A DNA stretch of 64,000 bases from Microbacterium hydrocarbonoxydans (GTDB lineage: Bacteria; Actinomycetota; Actinomycetes; Actinomycetales; Microbacteriaceae). The position numbers and the translations under genes were made by a program. Positions 18,724 to 28,147 of this stretch are shown here, piece by piece. Positions within the stretch are counted from its first letter, which is position 1. The number at the start of each line of letters is the position of its first letter. The stretch is from the NCBI RefSeq assembly GCF_011752045.1, contig NZ_JAAKXW010000001.1, positions 248,001-312,000 on the forward strand, given 5' to 3'. A model generated the notes under the pieces. It was not told the origin of the DNA. It searched no databases and saw nothing but the letters and a program-made list of their open reading frames with translations.

Positions 18724-19947
18724 TCAGTGGGCGATGGTGATGCGGGTCGCGCCGTCCGGGCGCTCGGCGCGACGACGGAGGAGGTCTGCGCGGAGCACCG
18801 GGTCGAGGGCCGCGTCCAGGGCGGTCCAGGCCAGCAGCAGCCCGCCGTCGATGGCGGCGTCGTCGGCGGCGGGGGTCGCGGCCGCGGCGGTGAAGTCGGG
18901 GTTGTGGGGCACCGCATCCTGGCCGAGGAAGGCGATCATCGGATGGATGCCGGGCACGACCTGCGTGACGTTGCCCATGTCGGTCGACCCGCCGGTCAGG
19001 CCCTGCGCGGGGGAGGGCGTCCGTCCGCGGGCCGGCATGTTCGCATCCCACAGCCGGGCGAGATCCGGGTCGCTCACGACCGGTGCATAGAAGTTCTCCG
19101 TGGGCTTCCAGGACCAGTTGCAGCCCGTCGCGATCGCCGCGCCCTCGAAGCAGGACAGCACGCGCTGCTTGGTGTAGCGCCAGACGTCGAGGTCCGCCGC
19201 ACGCACCTCGGCCTGCACGACGGTGCGGTCGGGGATGATGTTCGTCGCCTCGCCTCCGTGCGAGACGAAGGCGTTGATGTTGACGCCGGGACCCATGTGC
19301 TGACGGTAGAGCGCGATCGCGCTGAGCGCGAGGGTGGCGGCGGCGCCGGCGTTGATGCCCTTCTCCGGGGCGGCGGCCGCGTGCGCGGTCAGGCCGGTGT
19401 ACTCCACCTCGAAGCGCTCGACCGCCGTGGACTGGAAGGCGTCGGCCGCGAAATCCTGTCCGGTGAAGCCGTGCACCATCATCGAGAGGTCGCTGTCCTC
19501 CCAGGCGCCGGCCTCGAGGAGGGCCACCTTGCCGCCGCCGTGCTCCTCGGCGGGCGTGCCGAGGAGCTTGACGCGGAGCCCTGCGGCCTCGGCGACGGGC
19601 GCGAGCGCGAGGGCGGCGCCGACGCCCGCCGTCGCGATGACGTTGTGGCCGCAGGCGTGGCCGACCCCGGGGAGCGCGTCGTACTCCGCGCAGAGGGTGA
19701 CCGTGAGGTCGCCGCTGCCGTAGGTCGCCTCGAACGCCGTGGGGACCCCGTACGCGCCGACCTCCACCGCGAAGCCGGAGTCCTCGAGCACGGCGGCGAT
19801 CCTCGCGACCGCGCGGTGCTCCTCCCAGGAGAGCTCGGGGTCCGCGTGGATGGCGTGGCTCAGCTCGATCAGCTGTTCACGCCGCGCCTCGATCTCCGAT
19901 TCCGCCCGCGCCTTGAGGGACGCGGGGTCGGTGGTCTGCGCTGTCAT
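18724..19947 (-). CDS. M20-family amidohydrolase (AbgB/PM20D2-like)
   Basis: A 407-residue cytosolic zinc hydrolase. Metal and catalytic motifs are CAEYDALP (86-93), GHACGHN (96-102) and EEHGGGK (134-140), with a lid-dimerisation domain in the middle and HNPDF near the C-terminus. The CGHN form places it with AbgB/carboxypeptidase-like amidohydrolases that cleave p-aminobenzoyl-glutamate or similar amides, rather than ArgE/DapE. It is the first gene of a two-gene unit with DUF3100 and is divergent from a double-length Lrp/AsnC regulator that probably controls both. Confidence 0.9.
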   Translation of the reverse strand: MTAQTTDPASLKARAESEIEARREQLIELSHAIHADPELSWEEHRAVARIAAVLEDSGFAVEVGAYGVPTAFEATYGSGDLTVTLCAEYDALPGVGHACGHNVIATAGVGAALALAPVAEAAGLRVKLLGTPAEEHGGGKVALLEAGAWEDSDLSMMVHGFTGQDFAADAFQSTAVERFEVEYTGLTAHAAAAPEKGINAGAAATLALSAIALYRQHMGPGVNINAFVSHGGEATNIIPDRTVVQAEVRAADLDVWRYTKQRVLSCFEGAAIATGCNWSWKPTENFYAPVVSDPDLARLWDANMPARGRTPSPAQGLTGGSTDMGNVTQVVPGIHPMIAFLGQDAVPHNPDFTAAAATPAADDAAIDGGLLLAWTALDAALDPVLRADLLRRRAERPDGATRITIAH

Positions 19948-20061
19948 GGGGTTCCTTCGGGGTCCGGATGCCTCCGCGGCGGTGCGAAGCTGGAACCAGT
20001 GTGAAGAGGTCAGGACATCAGCGGCAGATTCTGCACGGAAAATGCGGGATGATTGCGTGTG

Positions 20062-21084
20062 ATGCAGGAATCAGTGCTGGATGCCGTGGATCGCCGGCTT
20101 CTCAACGCGCTCCAGGTCGAGCCGCGGGCGAGCTGGAGCGCGCTCGCGCCGGTCGTCGGAGCGGATGCCGCCACGCTGTCGCGGAGGTGGCGGCGCCTGG
20201 AGGAGGACGGCGTGGCCTGGGTCACGGGCCGTCTCGGCGCGCCGACGCCGGAGGGTGCGGCGCTGATCGAGGTCGAATGCGACCCGCAGCGCATCGCCGA
20301 GACCGCGGCGGTCCTGGCGGAGGATCCCGAGGTGTTCGTCCTGGATCAGACCGCCGGGTCGCGCGACCTGCTCGTGACGGTGGCGTGCGGCACCCAGGAC
20401 GCCCTCGCCGCCTACGTGACCGGGCGGCTCGCCACGCTCCCAGGGGTCCGCTCGCTGCGCACCCATGTGTGGATCGACCTGTTCTTCGAGGGAGGGGACT
20501 GGCGTCTGCGCACCCTCTCCCGGGAGGAGATCGCGGCGGTGCCCTCGGCGCCGCGCCCGCGTCCCCGTGCGGCGGCCGCCGTGCCGCCCCGCGTCCGGGA
20601 GATACTCGCGTACGAGCTCTCGATCGACGGCCGCGCATCCGCGACGGCGATCGGCCACCGCTGGGGAGTGAGCCCGCAGCGCATCACCGACGCGATCGCC
20701 GTGCTCCGCCAGACCGGGGAACTGCGTCTGCGCGCCGACATCGCCCGCCGCTGGTCGGAGTGGCCGGTGTACGCGTGGTACTTCATCGAGGCGCCGGCCA
20801 GCCTCGTCGAAGAGCTCAGGGTCGCGCTGAAGAAGGTGCCGCAGATCCGGCTCGCGGCGCTCACTGCGAGCCGGTACAATCTCATCCTCGCCGTGTGGGT
20901 GCGCGACCTGCCCGCCATCCATGCGTTCGAAGTGGCATTCGAGCGGGCGGCTCCCGGTGCGCGCATCCAGGACAGGTCGCTGGTCCTGCGCATCGTCAAG
21001 CACATGGGGCGCATCCTCGACGACCGCGGGCAGGCCACCGGGCGGACAGTGCCGCTGGCCCCGAGGCCCGACCCCTCCGGCTGA
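20062..21084 (+). CDS. double-module Lrp/AsnC family regulator
   Basis: A protein of about 340 residues containing two successive AsnC modules: a first HTH (about 8-55) with its RAM-like ligand domain (65-150), then a second HTH (about 175-225) and a second ligand domain (about 230-310). Single Lrp proteins are about 150 residues, so this is the fused dimeric form seen in Actinobacteria. The ATG at 20062 is chosen; GTG 20059 and TTG 20053 are in frame just before it. It is divergent from the M20/DUF3100 pair, its likely target. The palindrome GCAGATTCTGC at 20024-20034 is a candidate site. The 3' end overlaps the convergent acyltransferase by 89 bp. Confidence 0.85.
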   Translation: MQESVLDAVDRRLLNALQVEPRASWSALAPVVGADAATLSRRWRRLEEDGVAWVTGRLGAPTPEGAALIEVECDPQRIAETAAVLAEDPEVFVLDQTAGSRDLLVTVACGTQDALAAYVTGRLATLPGVRSLRTHVWIDLFFEGGDWRLRTLSREEIAAVPSAPRPRPRAAAAVPPRVREILAYELSIDGRASATAIGHRWGVSPQRITDAIAVLRQTGELRLRADIARRWSEWPVYAWYFIEAPASLVEELRVALKKVPQIRLAALTASRYNLILAVWVRDLPAIHAFEVAFERAAPGARIQDRSLVLRIVKHMGRILDDRGQATGRTVPLAPRPDPSG

Positions 21085-22357
21085 CCGGCTCTTGTTCACG
21101 GGCGAGTCGCAGCGCCGCCGACATCGCCAGCACTGCGATCAGCGCCGTCCACACCGTCGTTCCGAACACCAGGAGGAGCACCAACGAGCCGCCGCCGGTG
21201 AGGACCGCACCGAGCAGGCGCCGAGGCGCCCGGGTCGCATCCCGTACCGGCTGGGACTCGAACCGCGCGAAGGCGAGGGCGGCGAGCGCCGTCAGCGCCA
21301 GGGCGACGGCCAGCCACAGCGGCCGCCCGAGCCACCACTCGACCCCACCGGGCGCGGGAAGCCCGAGTCCGGTGACGAGCGCGAAGACCGCGGACGTCCC
21401 CGCCATCGTGAGCAGCACGGGCATGTGCCAGAGATAGATCGTCATGGTGCGGGCGTTCACGAACGCGGAGAACGCCGCGATGCGCGGGCGGCGGGCGAGA
21501 CGGGCGATCGGCGCGCGGAAGAGGGAGACGGCGGCGAGGTGGGCGATGCCGACGAGCAGCAGCGCGCCGGTCGGCGGGTTGATGCTCGCGACGAGGTCGG
21601 GGGACCACAGCCCGCCGGCGACGCCGAGGGCGAGCACGGCGATGGCGGCGAGGCCCGCGACCGCGCGCGTGCGGCGGGACAGGCTGTCGACTCTGCCGTC
21701 GGCGAGGAAGAAGCCCGCCTGCTGCAGAGCGAGCCAGACGAACGCGAGGTTGAGGTAGCCGAGCCCCTCCGTCCCCGTGACGGCGCGCAGCGCGTCGACG
21801 GCGAGCGCCGCGGCGGCGAGGCCCGCGATCGTGCGCAGCGGCATCCGGTCGTGCGCGGCGACGAGCAGCGGGAGCAGCGACTGCGCGAGGAGGTACACCG
21901 CGAGGAACCACAGCGGCTGGCTGTAGCGGAAGGAGGCGACCGCGACGAGCGCGGGATCGATCCCGCCGAGGAGCAGCATCGCCTGGAGGGCTCCCACGAC
22001 GCCGACCGCGACGAGCGACGGCCCCAGCAGCCGCTGGACGCGGCCGGCGATGAAGCCGGAGGAGGAGCCGCCCCGTGCCCTCAGCCGCCGGAGGGCCAGG
22101 AGGCCGGAGAACCCGCCGATGACGAAGAACAGCGGCATCACCTGCAGCATCCAGCTCACCGGGATGATCCACCACGCGCCCTCGCTCGCGTTCGCGAAAA
22201 CCGGGCCGGCATCGGTGATGGTGACGCCGACCATGATCGCGTGCAGCAGCACGACGCCGGTGACGCAGAGCGCCCTGACGAGGTCGATCACGACATCCCG
22301 TCCCGCGGGGGCGGGACGGGATTCTGCGGCGAGCGGCGGTGCCTGGACGATGGCCAT
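20996..22357 (-). CDS. membrane-bound acyltransferase (Acyl_transf_3 family)
   Basis: A 453-residue protein with about ten transmembrane helices. The N-terminal conserved Arg28 and His39 lie in DLVRAL and VVLLHA, and a WFLAVYLL stretch is typical of acyltransferase 3 proteins that acylate sugars, lipids or peptidoglycan at the envelope. The start ATG follows GAGGAGG by 5 nt. The C-terminus is a basic tail rich in Arg encoded opposite the end of the Lrp gene (89-bp overlap). The substrate is unknown. It lies downstream of the response-regulator gene on the same strand but is separated by 97 nt. Confidence 0.83.
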   Translation of the reverse strand: MAIVQAPPLAAESRPAPAGRDVVIDLVRALCVTGVVLLHAIMVGVTITDAGPVFANASEGAWWIIPVSWMLQVMPLFFVIGGFSGLLALRRLRARGGSSSGFIAGRVQRLLGPSLVAVGVVGALQAMLLLGGIDPALVAVASFRYSQPLWFLAVYLLAQSLLPLLVAAHDRMPLRTIAGLAAAALAVDALRAVTGTEGLGYLNLAFVWLALQQAGFFLADGRVDSLSRRTRAVAGLAAIAVLALGVAGGLWSPDLVASINPPTGALLLVGIAHLAAVSLFRAPIARLARRPRIAAFSAFVNARTMTIYLWHMPVLLTMAGTSAVFALVTGLGLPAPGGVEWWLGRPLWLAVALALTALAALAFARFESQPVRDATRAPRRLLGAVLTGGGSLVLLLVFGTTVWTALIAVLAMSAALRLAREQEPVSRRGRASGPAALSARWPARGRRGCAPCA

Positions 22358-22454
22358 GGGTCCTCCTCTGGAGCGGTGTCCGAGGAGACTATGGATGCGG
22401 TGCGCCGGAAGGCATCCACCCGGGGGACGGTGTCGCCCCCTACTGCGGTGTGAG

Positions 22455-23126
22455 TCAGGAGGCCGGCTCGACGAGGCCGGTGTCGTAGGCGAGGATCACC
22501 GCGTGCACGCGGTCCCGCAGGCCGAGCTTCGACAGGATCTTGCCCACGTGCGTCTTCACGGTCTGCTCGGCGATGAAGAGGTCGCCGGCGATCTCGGTGT
22601 TGGAGCGGCCACGGCCGATGAGGACCAGCACCTCGCGCTCCCGGTCGGTGAGGTCGGCGAGGGCGGTCTCCGTGTGCCGAGCGCGCGGGCGGCGGCCGGC
22701 GAACTGCTCGATCATCCGGCGCGTCACGCTCGGGGCGAGCAGGGCGTCGCCGCCCGCGACGACGCGCACGGCGTGCACGAGCTCCTCCGGCAGCGCGTCC
22801 TTCAGGAGGAAGCCGCTCGCCCCCGCCTCCAGCGCGTCGTAGACGTAGTCGTCGATGTCGAACGTGGTCAGCATGAGGATCCGCGGGACGTGCGCTGCGG
22901 GATACCCGGGGCCGAGGATCCGGCGGGTGGCCTCGATGCCGTCGAGCTCCGGCATCCGCACGTCCATGAGGATGACGTCGGGATCGAGGCGTGCGGCCAT
23001 CGTGACCGCCTCCGCTCCGTTCGCCGCCTGCCCGGCCACGCGGATGCCCTCCTGCGCGTCGAGGAGGGCGGCGAATCCGGCGCGGACCATCGCCTGGTCG
23101 TCCGCGATGAGGACGCTGATCGTCAT
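22455..23126 (-). CDS. LuxR/NarL-type response regulator
   Basis: A 223-residue response regulator. The receiver domain (1-120) has acidic residues DD at 9-10 and the phospho-acceptor Asp55 in LMDVRMPE. The C-terminal GerE helix-turn-helix (about 155-215) contains LTDREREVLVLIGRGRSN and TVKTHVGKILSKL. It overlaps the kinase stop by ATGA and so is translated with it. With the HisKA_3 kinase it forms a NarL-family two-component pair of the kind that often senses envelope stress in Gram-positives. Its targets are not evident from the sequence. Confidence 0.93.
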   Translation of the reverse strand: MTISVLIADDQAMVRAGFAALLDAQEGIRVAGQAANGAEAVTMAARLDPDVILMDVRMPELDGIEATRRILGPGYPAAHVPRILMLTTFDIDDYVYDALEAGASGFLLKDALPEELVHAVRVVAGGDALLAPSVTRRMIEQFAGRRPRARHTETALADLTDREREVLVLIGRGRSNTEIAGDLFIAEQTVKTHVGKILSKLGLRDRVHAVILAYDTGLVEPAS

Positions 23127-24367
23127 GGGTTTCCTTCCGGCGGAGAGGACGGATGCCGGGGGAGCACGGCCGAGACCATCCAGCCGCCGTCCTCCGGGCC
23201 GGCCTGCACGGTGCCGCCGAGGACGGACGCCCGCTCGGACATCCCGCGCAGCCCGTGGCCGCGCACGCCCGCCGGGCGATCGCCGTCCGGAGAGACGGGG
23301 TTGCGGATGCCGAGGGTGACCGCGGCGTCGTCGGCGGTCACCGAGACGGTGACGGGGGACCCGGGGGCGTGCCGGACGGCGTTGCTGATCGCCTCCTGCA
23401 CGATGCGGTAGGCGGCGATCTGCGTGGCGGGGGCGACGTCGCCGTCCACGGCGTGCGCCAGCGCGACAGAGGCCCCTGCTCGGCGGGCGGTCTCGACGAG
23501 CGCGGGGATGTCGTCGATGCCGCGCTGGGGAGCGAGCTCGGCCGCGTGGTCCTCGGTGCGCAGGACTCCGAGGATGCGGCGCATCTCGGTCAGCGCCCCG
23601 CGGGCGGAGGCGGCGATGTCGTCGAACTCCACGGCCGCCTCCGGCTGCAGGTCCGGCACCCGGTAGCGCGCCGTCGCTGCCTGCACCTGGATGAGAGACA
23701 TGCTGTGCGCCACCACGTCGTGGAGCTCGCGGGCGATGCGAGTACGCTCCTCGACGAGCTCGCGGCGGGCCTGCTCCTGGGCCGTGTGCGCGCGCTCGCG
23801 GGTCAGCTCGTCGCCGAGGCGCAGGCGGCCGGCGAGGAGCACGGCCACGAGGTACAGGCCGCCGACGACGGAGGTGGTGACGATCAGCGAGTTCGCACTC
23901 GGGAAGACGGGGAGCATGATCGCGGCGCTGAGGCCCGCTGCGCTGCCGAGCGCGAACTGGAGGAGACCCTGGCGCCAGCCATGCTGGAGTGTGAGCGCCG
24001 AGACGGCTGCCGCGAAGGCCAGGAGCATGGGCACAGACCACGGCCACGGGGCCGCGACCGCGTCGGCCCTGGGCACGGTGAGCGGCAGCAGCAGGGCGGC
24101 TCCGGTGAACAGGATGATCGCGAGGGCAGGATGACGCGCCGAGACGAGGGGTGCTGAGACGGCCGCCGCGCCGAGCAGCATCGTGACGGCCACCGGGCTG
24201 CCGTAGGCGGACGCCTGGAGGGGCACCAGTACCGAGTACAGCGTGACGGCCACGACCGCGAACACGACCGTCATCGCCGCGCGGCGATCCCGCAGCCAGG
24301 CCGGTCGCCGGCGTTCCCGAGGTCCGCGCTTCCGCGTCCTGCGGGTCTTCACGGCCATGGGTGTCAT
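23123..24367 (-). CDS. two-component sensor histidine kinase (HisKA_3)
   Basis: A 414-residue kinase. The N-terminal half has about five transmembrane segments (32-180) with short loops and no large sensor domain. A coiled linker follows, then the HisKA_3 dimerisation box ARELHDVVAHSMS with His216, and a C-terminal HATPase_c domain with the N box EAISNAVRHAP and G box GHGLRGMSERA. The ATG at 24367 overlaps the DedA stop (ATGA); MAVKTRR at 24358 is an alternative. Such intramembrane-sensing kinases commonly respond to cell-envelope damage. Confidence 0.93.
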   Translation of the reverse strand: MTPMAVKTRRTRKRGPRERRRPAWLRDRRAAMTVVFAVVAVTLYSVLVPLQASAYGSPVAVTMLLGAAAVSAPLVSARHPALAIILFTGAALLLPLTVPRADAVAAPWPWSVPMLLAFAAAVSALTLQHGWRQGLLQFALGSAAGLSAAIMLPVFPSANSLIVTTSVVGGLYLVAVLLAGRLRLGDELTRERAHTAQEQARRELVEERTRIARELHDVVAHSMSLIQVQAATARYRVPDLQPEAAVEFDDIAASARGALTEMRRILGVLRTEDHAAELAPQRGIDDIPALVETARRAGASVALAHAVDGDVAPATQIAAYRIVQEAISNAVRHAPGSPVTVSVTADDAAVTLGIRNPVSPDGDRPAGVRGHGLRGMSERASVLGGTVQAGPEDGGWMVSAVLPRHPSSPPEGNP

Positions 24368-25038
24368 CCTGCCACCTCGATCCGGCGAAGTCGGCTTTCC
24401 TCCTCGCTCTCCGTCGGACGGCTGTCCACCGCGGAGGGCGAGGAGGCTGACCGGCGTCGCAGCGCGGCGACGCGTTCGATCACGATGCCGATGAGGAGCG
24501 CGAACGCGATGCCGAGCACCGCGCTCATCAGCGGCTGGTCCTCGATCCAGGACCCGGCGAGGATGCCGATCGTCGCGCTGTACGCCGCCCAGGTGATGCC
24601 GGCGATGACGCTGAGGGGCAGGAAACGGCGCCAGGGGTAGCGCAGGGCGCCGGCGGACATGTTCACGGCGACGCGTCCGACGGGGATGTAGCGGGCTCCC
24701 AGGATCAGCGGGGCGCCGCGGTGCAGGAGCGTCCGCTGGGCGCGGTCCACTGCGGCGGCGGCCCGTGGTCGCCGCATCCACGCCCACCGCCGCACGCCGA
24801 GCGCCCGCCCGATCGCGTACGCGATGTTGTCTCCGATCACCGCGCCGGCAGCGGCGACGACGCACAGCAGCACGATGTCCGCGTCGCCGGAGGAGGCTGT
24901 GACCGCGGCGGCGGCGACGAGGACCGTCTCGCTGGGGACGGGCGGGAAGAACCCGTCGATCATCGCGGTCGCGAACATGACCAGGTACAGCCACGGGGAG
25001 GAGGCGGCCTGCATGATGAGCTCGTTGATGACGTCCAC
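24364..25038 (-). CDS. DedA/VTT family membrane protein
   Basis: A 224-residue polytopic protein of the DedA (SNARE-associated, VTT) family. Signatures are GFFPPVPSETVL (29-40), GDNIAYAIGR (69-78) and GARYIPVGRVAVNMSAG (114-130), including the conserved Arg and Gly residues. DedA proteins act in lipid-carrier recycling and membrane homeostasis. The start is GTG at 25038. Coupling by ATGA to a sensor kinase and then a regulator is noteworthy. Upstream lies a divergent region with a strong palindrome shared with the ABC-F gene. Confidence 0.9.
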   Translation of the reverse strand: MDVINELIMQAASSPWLYLVMFATAMIDGFFPPVPSETVLVAAAAVTASSGDADIVLLCVVAAAGAVIGDNIAYAIGRALGVRRWAWMRRPRAAAAVDRAQRTLLHRGAPLILGARYIPVGRVAVNMSAGALRYPWRRFLPLSVIAGITWAAYSATIGILAGSWIEDQPLMSAVLGIAFALLIGIVIERVAALRRRSASSPSAVDSRPTESEEESRLRRIEVAG

Positions 25039-25078
25039 TCTCCGACGCTACGAAGGCGACGGCGGGTCGCGCATCACC

Positions 25079-25106
25079 CTGAGGTATGGTCCGCCTCATA
25101 CCTCAG
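25079..25106. repeat. 10-bp inverted repeat between dedA and the ABC-F gene
   Basis: Perfect arms CTGAGGTATG (25079-25088) and CATACCTCAG (25097-25106) enclose an 8-bp spacer. The element is centred between the divergent dedA (GTG 25038) and ABC-F (GTG 25185) genes, with a TATACT -10-like box at 25128-25133 just beyond it. It has no T-run and faces two gene starts, so an operator is more likely than a terminator. The cognate protein is unknown. Confidence 0.7.
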
Positions 25107-25184
25107 AGGGTCTTCAGCACCGCGATCTATACTGAGAGGCTGGCCCCTCGGCCGATCCCACCCCCTGACGAACGGACAACCGCT

Positions 25185-26783
<1,599 letters not shown>

Positions 26784-26887
26784 CGCGCCTCGCCCTGCTG
26801 GAGGCGTGGCATAGTCGGGAGGGCGTGTGGCGCCGTGCCGGGGGCGGCTCGTGGCGGCGTCGCGCCCGACGAGAAGGAGGAGCAGGC

Positions 26888-27322
26888 ATGAGCGGATATC
26901 AGGTGGTCGAGATCGGCGCCCTCGACGAATGGCGGTCGCATCACGGCGGGTTCGATGCGGCGCGCTCGCGAGACGGCCGGCGGGTCGTGGACCACGAGCT
27001 GACGATGCAGTACATCGGGATGACCGCGAACGCGCTCGTGCCGGGGGAGGAGGCCGGCTACTGGCACGTGCACTCCCGCGTGGAGGAGCTGTACGTCTTC
27101 CTCGCCGGCCGGGGGCAGATGGGGCTGGACGACGACGTCGTCGAGGTCGGCCCCGGCACCGTGATCAGGGTCGGGCAGGGCGTCGCCCGTACCTGGCGGG
27201 CCAGGCCGGACAGCCAGGGCGAGCTGCGCTGGCTCTGCATCCGCGCGGGCGGCGAGGAGCTGCCGCATCTCCCGGACGACAGTGCGCGACTGCCCGACAA
27301 GCCGATGCCCTGGCAGGACTGA
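26888..27322 (+). CDS. cupin-domain protein
   Basis: A 144-residue single-domain cupin. The first cupin motif appears as GYWHVHSRVEELYVFLAGRG (about 58-77), with His, His and Glu metal ligands, and the second around GPGTVIRVGQG (about 87-97). It is probably a small metal-binding sugar- or ligand-binding protein; no reaction can be assigned. GGAGG ends about 6 nt before the ATG. A CATAGT -10-like box is at 26810-26815. It is followed after 42 nt by the GH16-like gene. Confidence 0.82.
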   Translation: MSGYQVVEIGALDEWRSHHGGFDAARSRDGRRVVDHELTMQYIGMTANALVPGEEAGYWHVHSRVEELYVFLAGRGQMGLDDDVVEVGPGTVIRVGQGVARTWRARPDSQGELRWLCIRAGGEELPHLPDDSARLPDKPMPWQD

Positions 27323-27364
27323 ACCCGTCGCGCCCGGTGTCGGCGGGGCATGAGAGCATGGCGC

Positions 27365-28144
27365 GTGACCAACAGCCTCGAGCCGCTTCCTCCGGCGCCT
27401 GAATGTGCCCCCGACGTCGACGACGACTTCTCCGGAGGTCTCGATCCTGCGCTCTGGGTGCCCCATTACCTCCCGCACTGGACGACGCCGGAGCGCTCGG
27501 AGGCGCGGTTCTCGACCGACGGCGAGGGCCTCGAGCTGCGCATCGACGCAGACCAGCCCGACTGGCGTCCGGAGGACGCCCCGCTGCGCGTGTCGAACGT
27601 TCAGACCGGGACGTACTCGGGGCCTGTCGGGTCGTCGCGCGGGACGCACAGGCACCGTCCGGACGGCCTCCTGGTCCGCACCGAGACCCCCGAGCGGCTG
27701 CTGTTCGCGCCGAGGAGCGGCCGCGTCGACGTCACGGTGGCAGCGAGCACCGATCCGGGCGCGATGCTCGCAGTCTGGCTCGTCGGGACCGAGCACCGGT
27801 GCGGGGAGGAGTCCGGTGAGATCTGCGTCTTCGAGATCGACGCCGAGGCGATCGACAGCAGGACGACCGCCCGCACGGGCGTCAAAGCCCACCACGATCC
27901 TCGGCTGACGACGGACATGAGCGAGGTGGTGCTGCCGTTCGCCGCCAGCCGATCGCACACGTGGACGGCGATCTGGGGCGACGGGGAGACGGTGATCGGC
28001 TGCGAGGGTCTCGTCCTGCGCCGCATCCCGCAGGCACCCGACTATCCGCTGTTCCTCCTCGTCGACCTCTTCGAGACCGGAGGCAGGAGCGAGGCGTATC
28101 CGAAGACGGCGCGAGTCACCCGCGTCCGGGCGTGGGGATCCTGA
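27365..28144 (+). CDS. GH16-like concanavalin-fold protein with altered catalytic motif
   Basis: A protein of about 259 residues without signal peptide. The fold pattern (DDDFSGGLDPALW at the start, beta-rich throughout) suggests a family 16 glycoside-hydrolase-like jelly roll. The expected E-x-D-x-x-E catalytic motif appears as E-I-C-V-F-E at residues 152-157: both glutamates remain but the aspartate is cysteine. The GTG at 27365 is preferred; ATG at 27350 is in frame. It may be a binding protein or atypical hydrolase. It is cytosolic as far as the sequence shows. It ends 3 nt before the convergent SURF1 gene. Confidence 0.68.
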   Translation: MTNSLEPLPPAPECAPDVDDDFSGGLDPALWVPHYLPHWTTPERSEARFSTDGEGLELRIDADQPDWRPEDAPLRVSNVQTGTYSGPVGSSRGTHRHRPDGLLVRTETPERLLFAPRSGRVDVTVAASTDPGAMLAVWLVGTEHRCGEESGEICVFEIDAEAIDSRTTARTGVKAHHDPRLTTDMSEVVLPFAASRSHTWTAIWGDGETVIGCEGLVLRRIPQAPDYPLFLLVDLFETGGRSEAYPKTARVTRVRAWGS

Positions 28145-28147
28145 CCG

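Noticed and set aside
17479..20004. An 841-codon plus-strand open frame opposite DUF3100 and M20 genes
   Set aside because: The predicted protein is His/Asp/Arg-rich repeat-like sequence produced by reading membrane-protein codons backwards.
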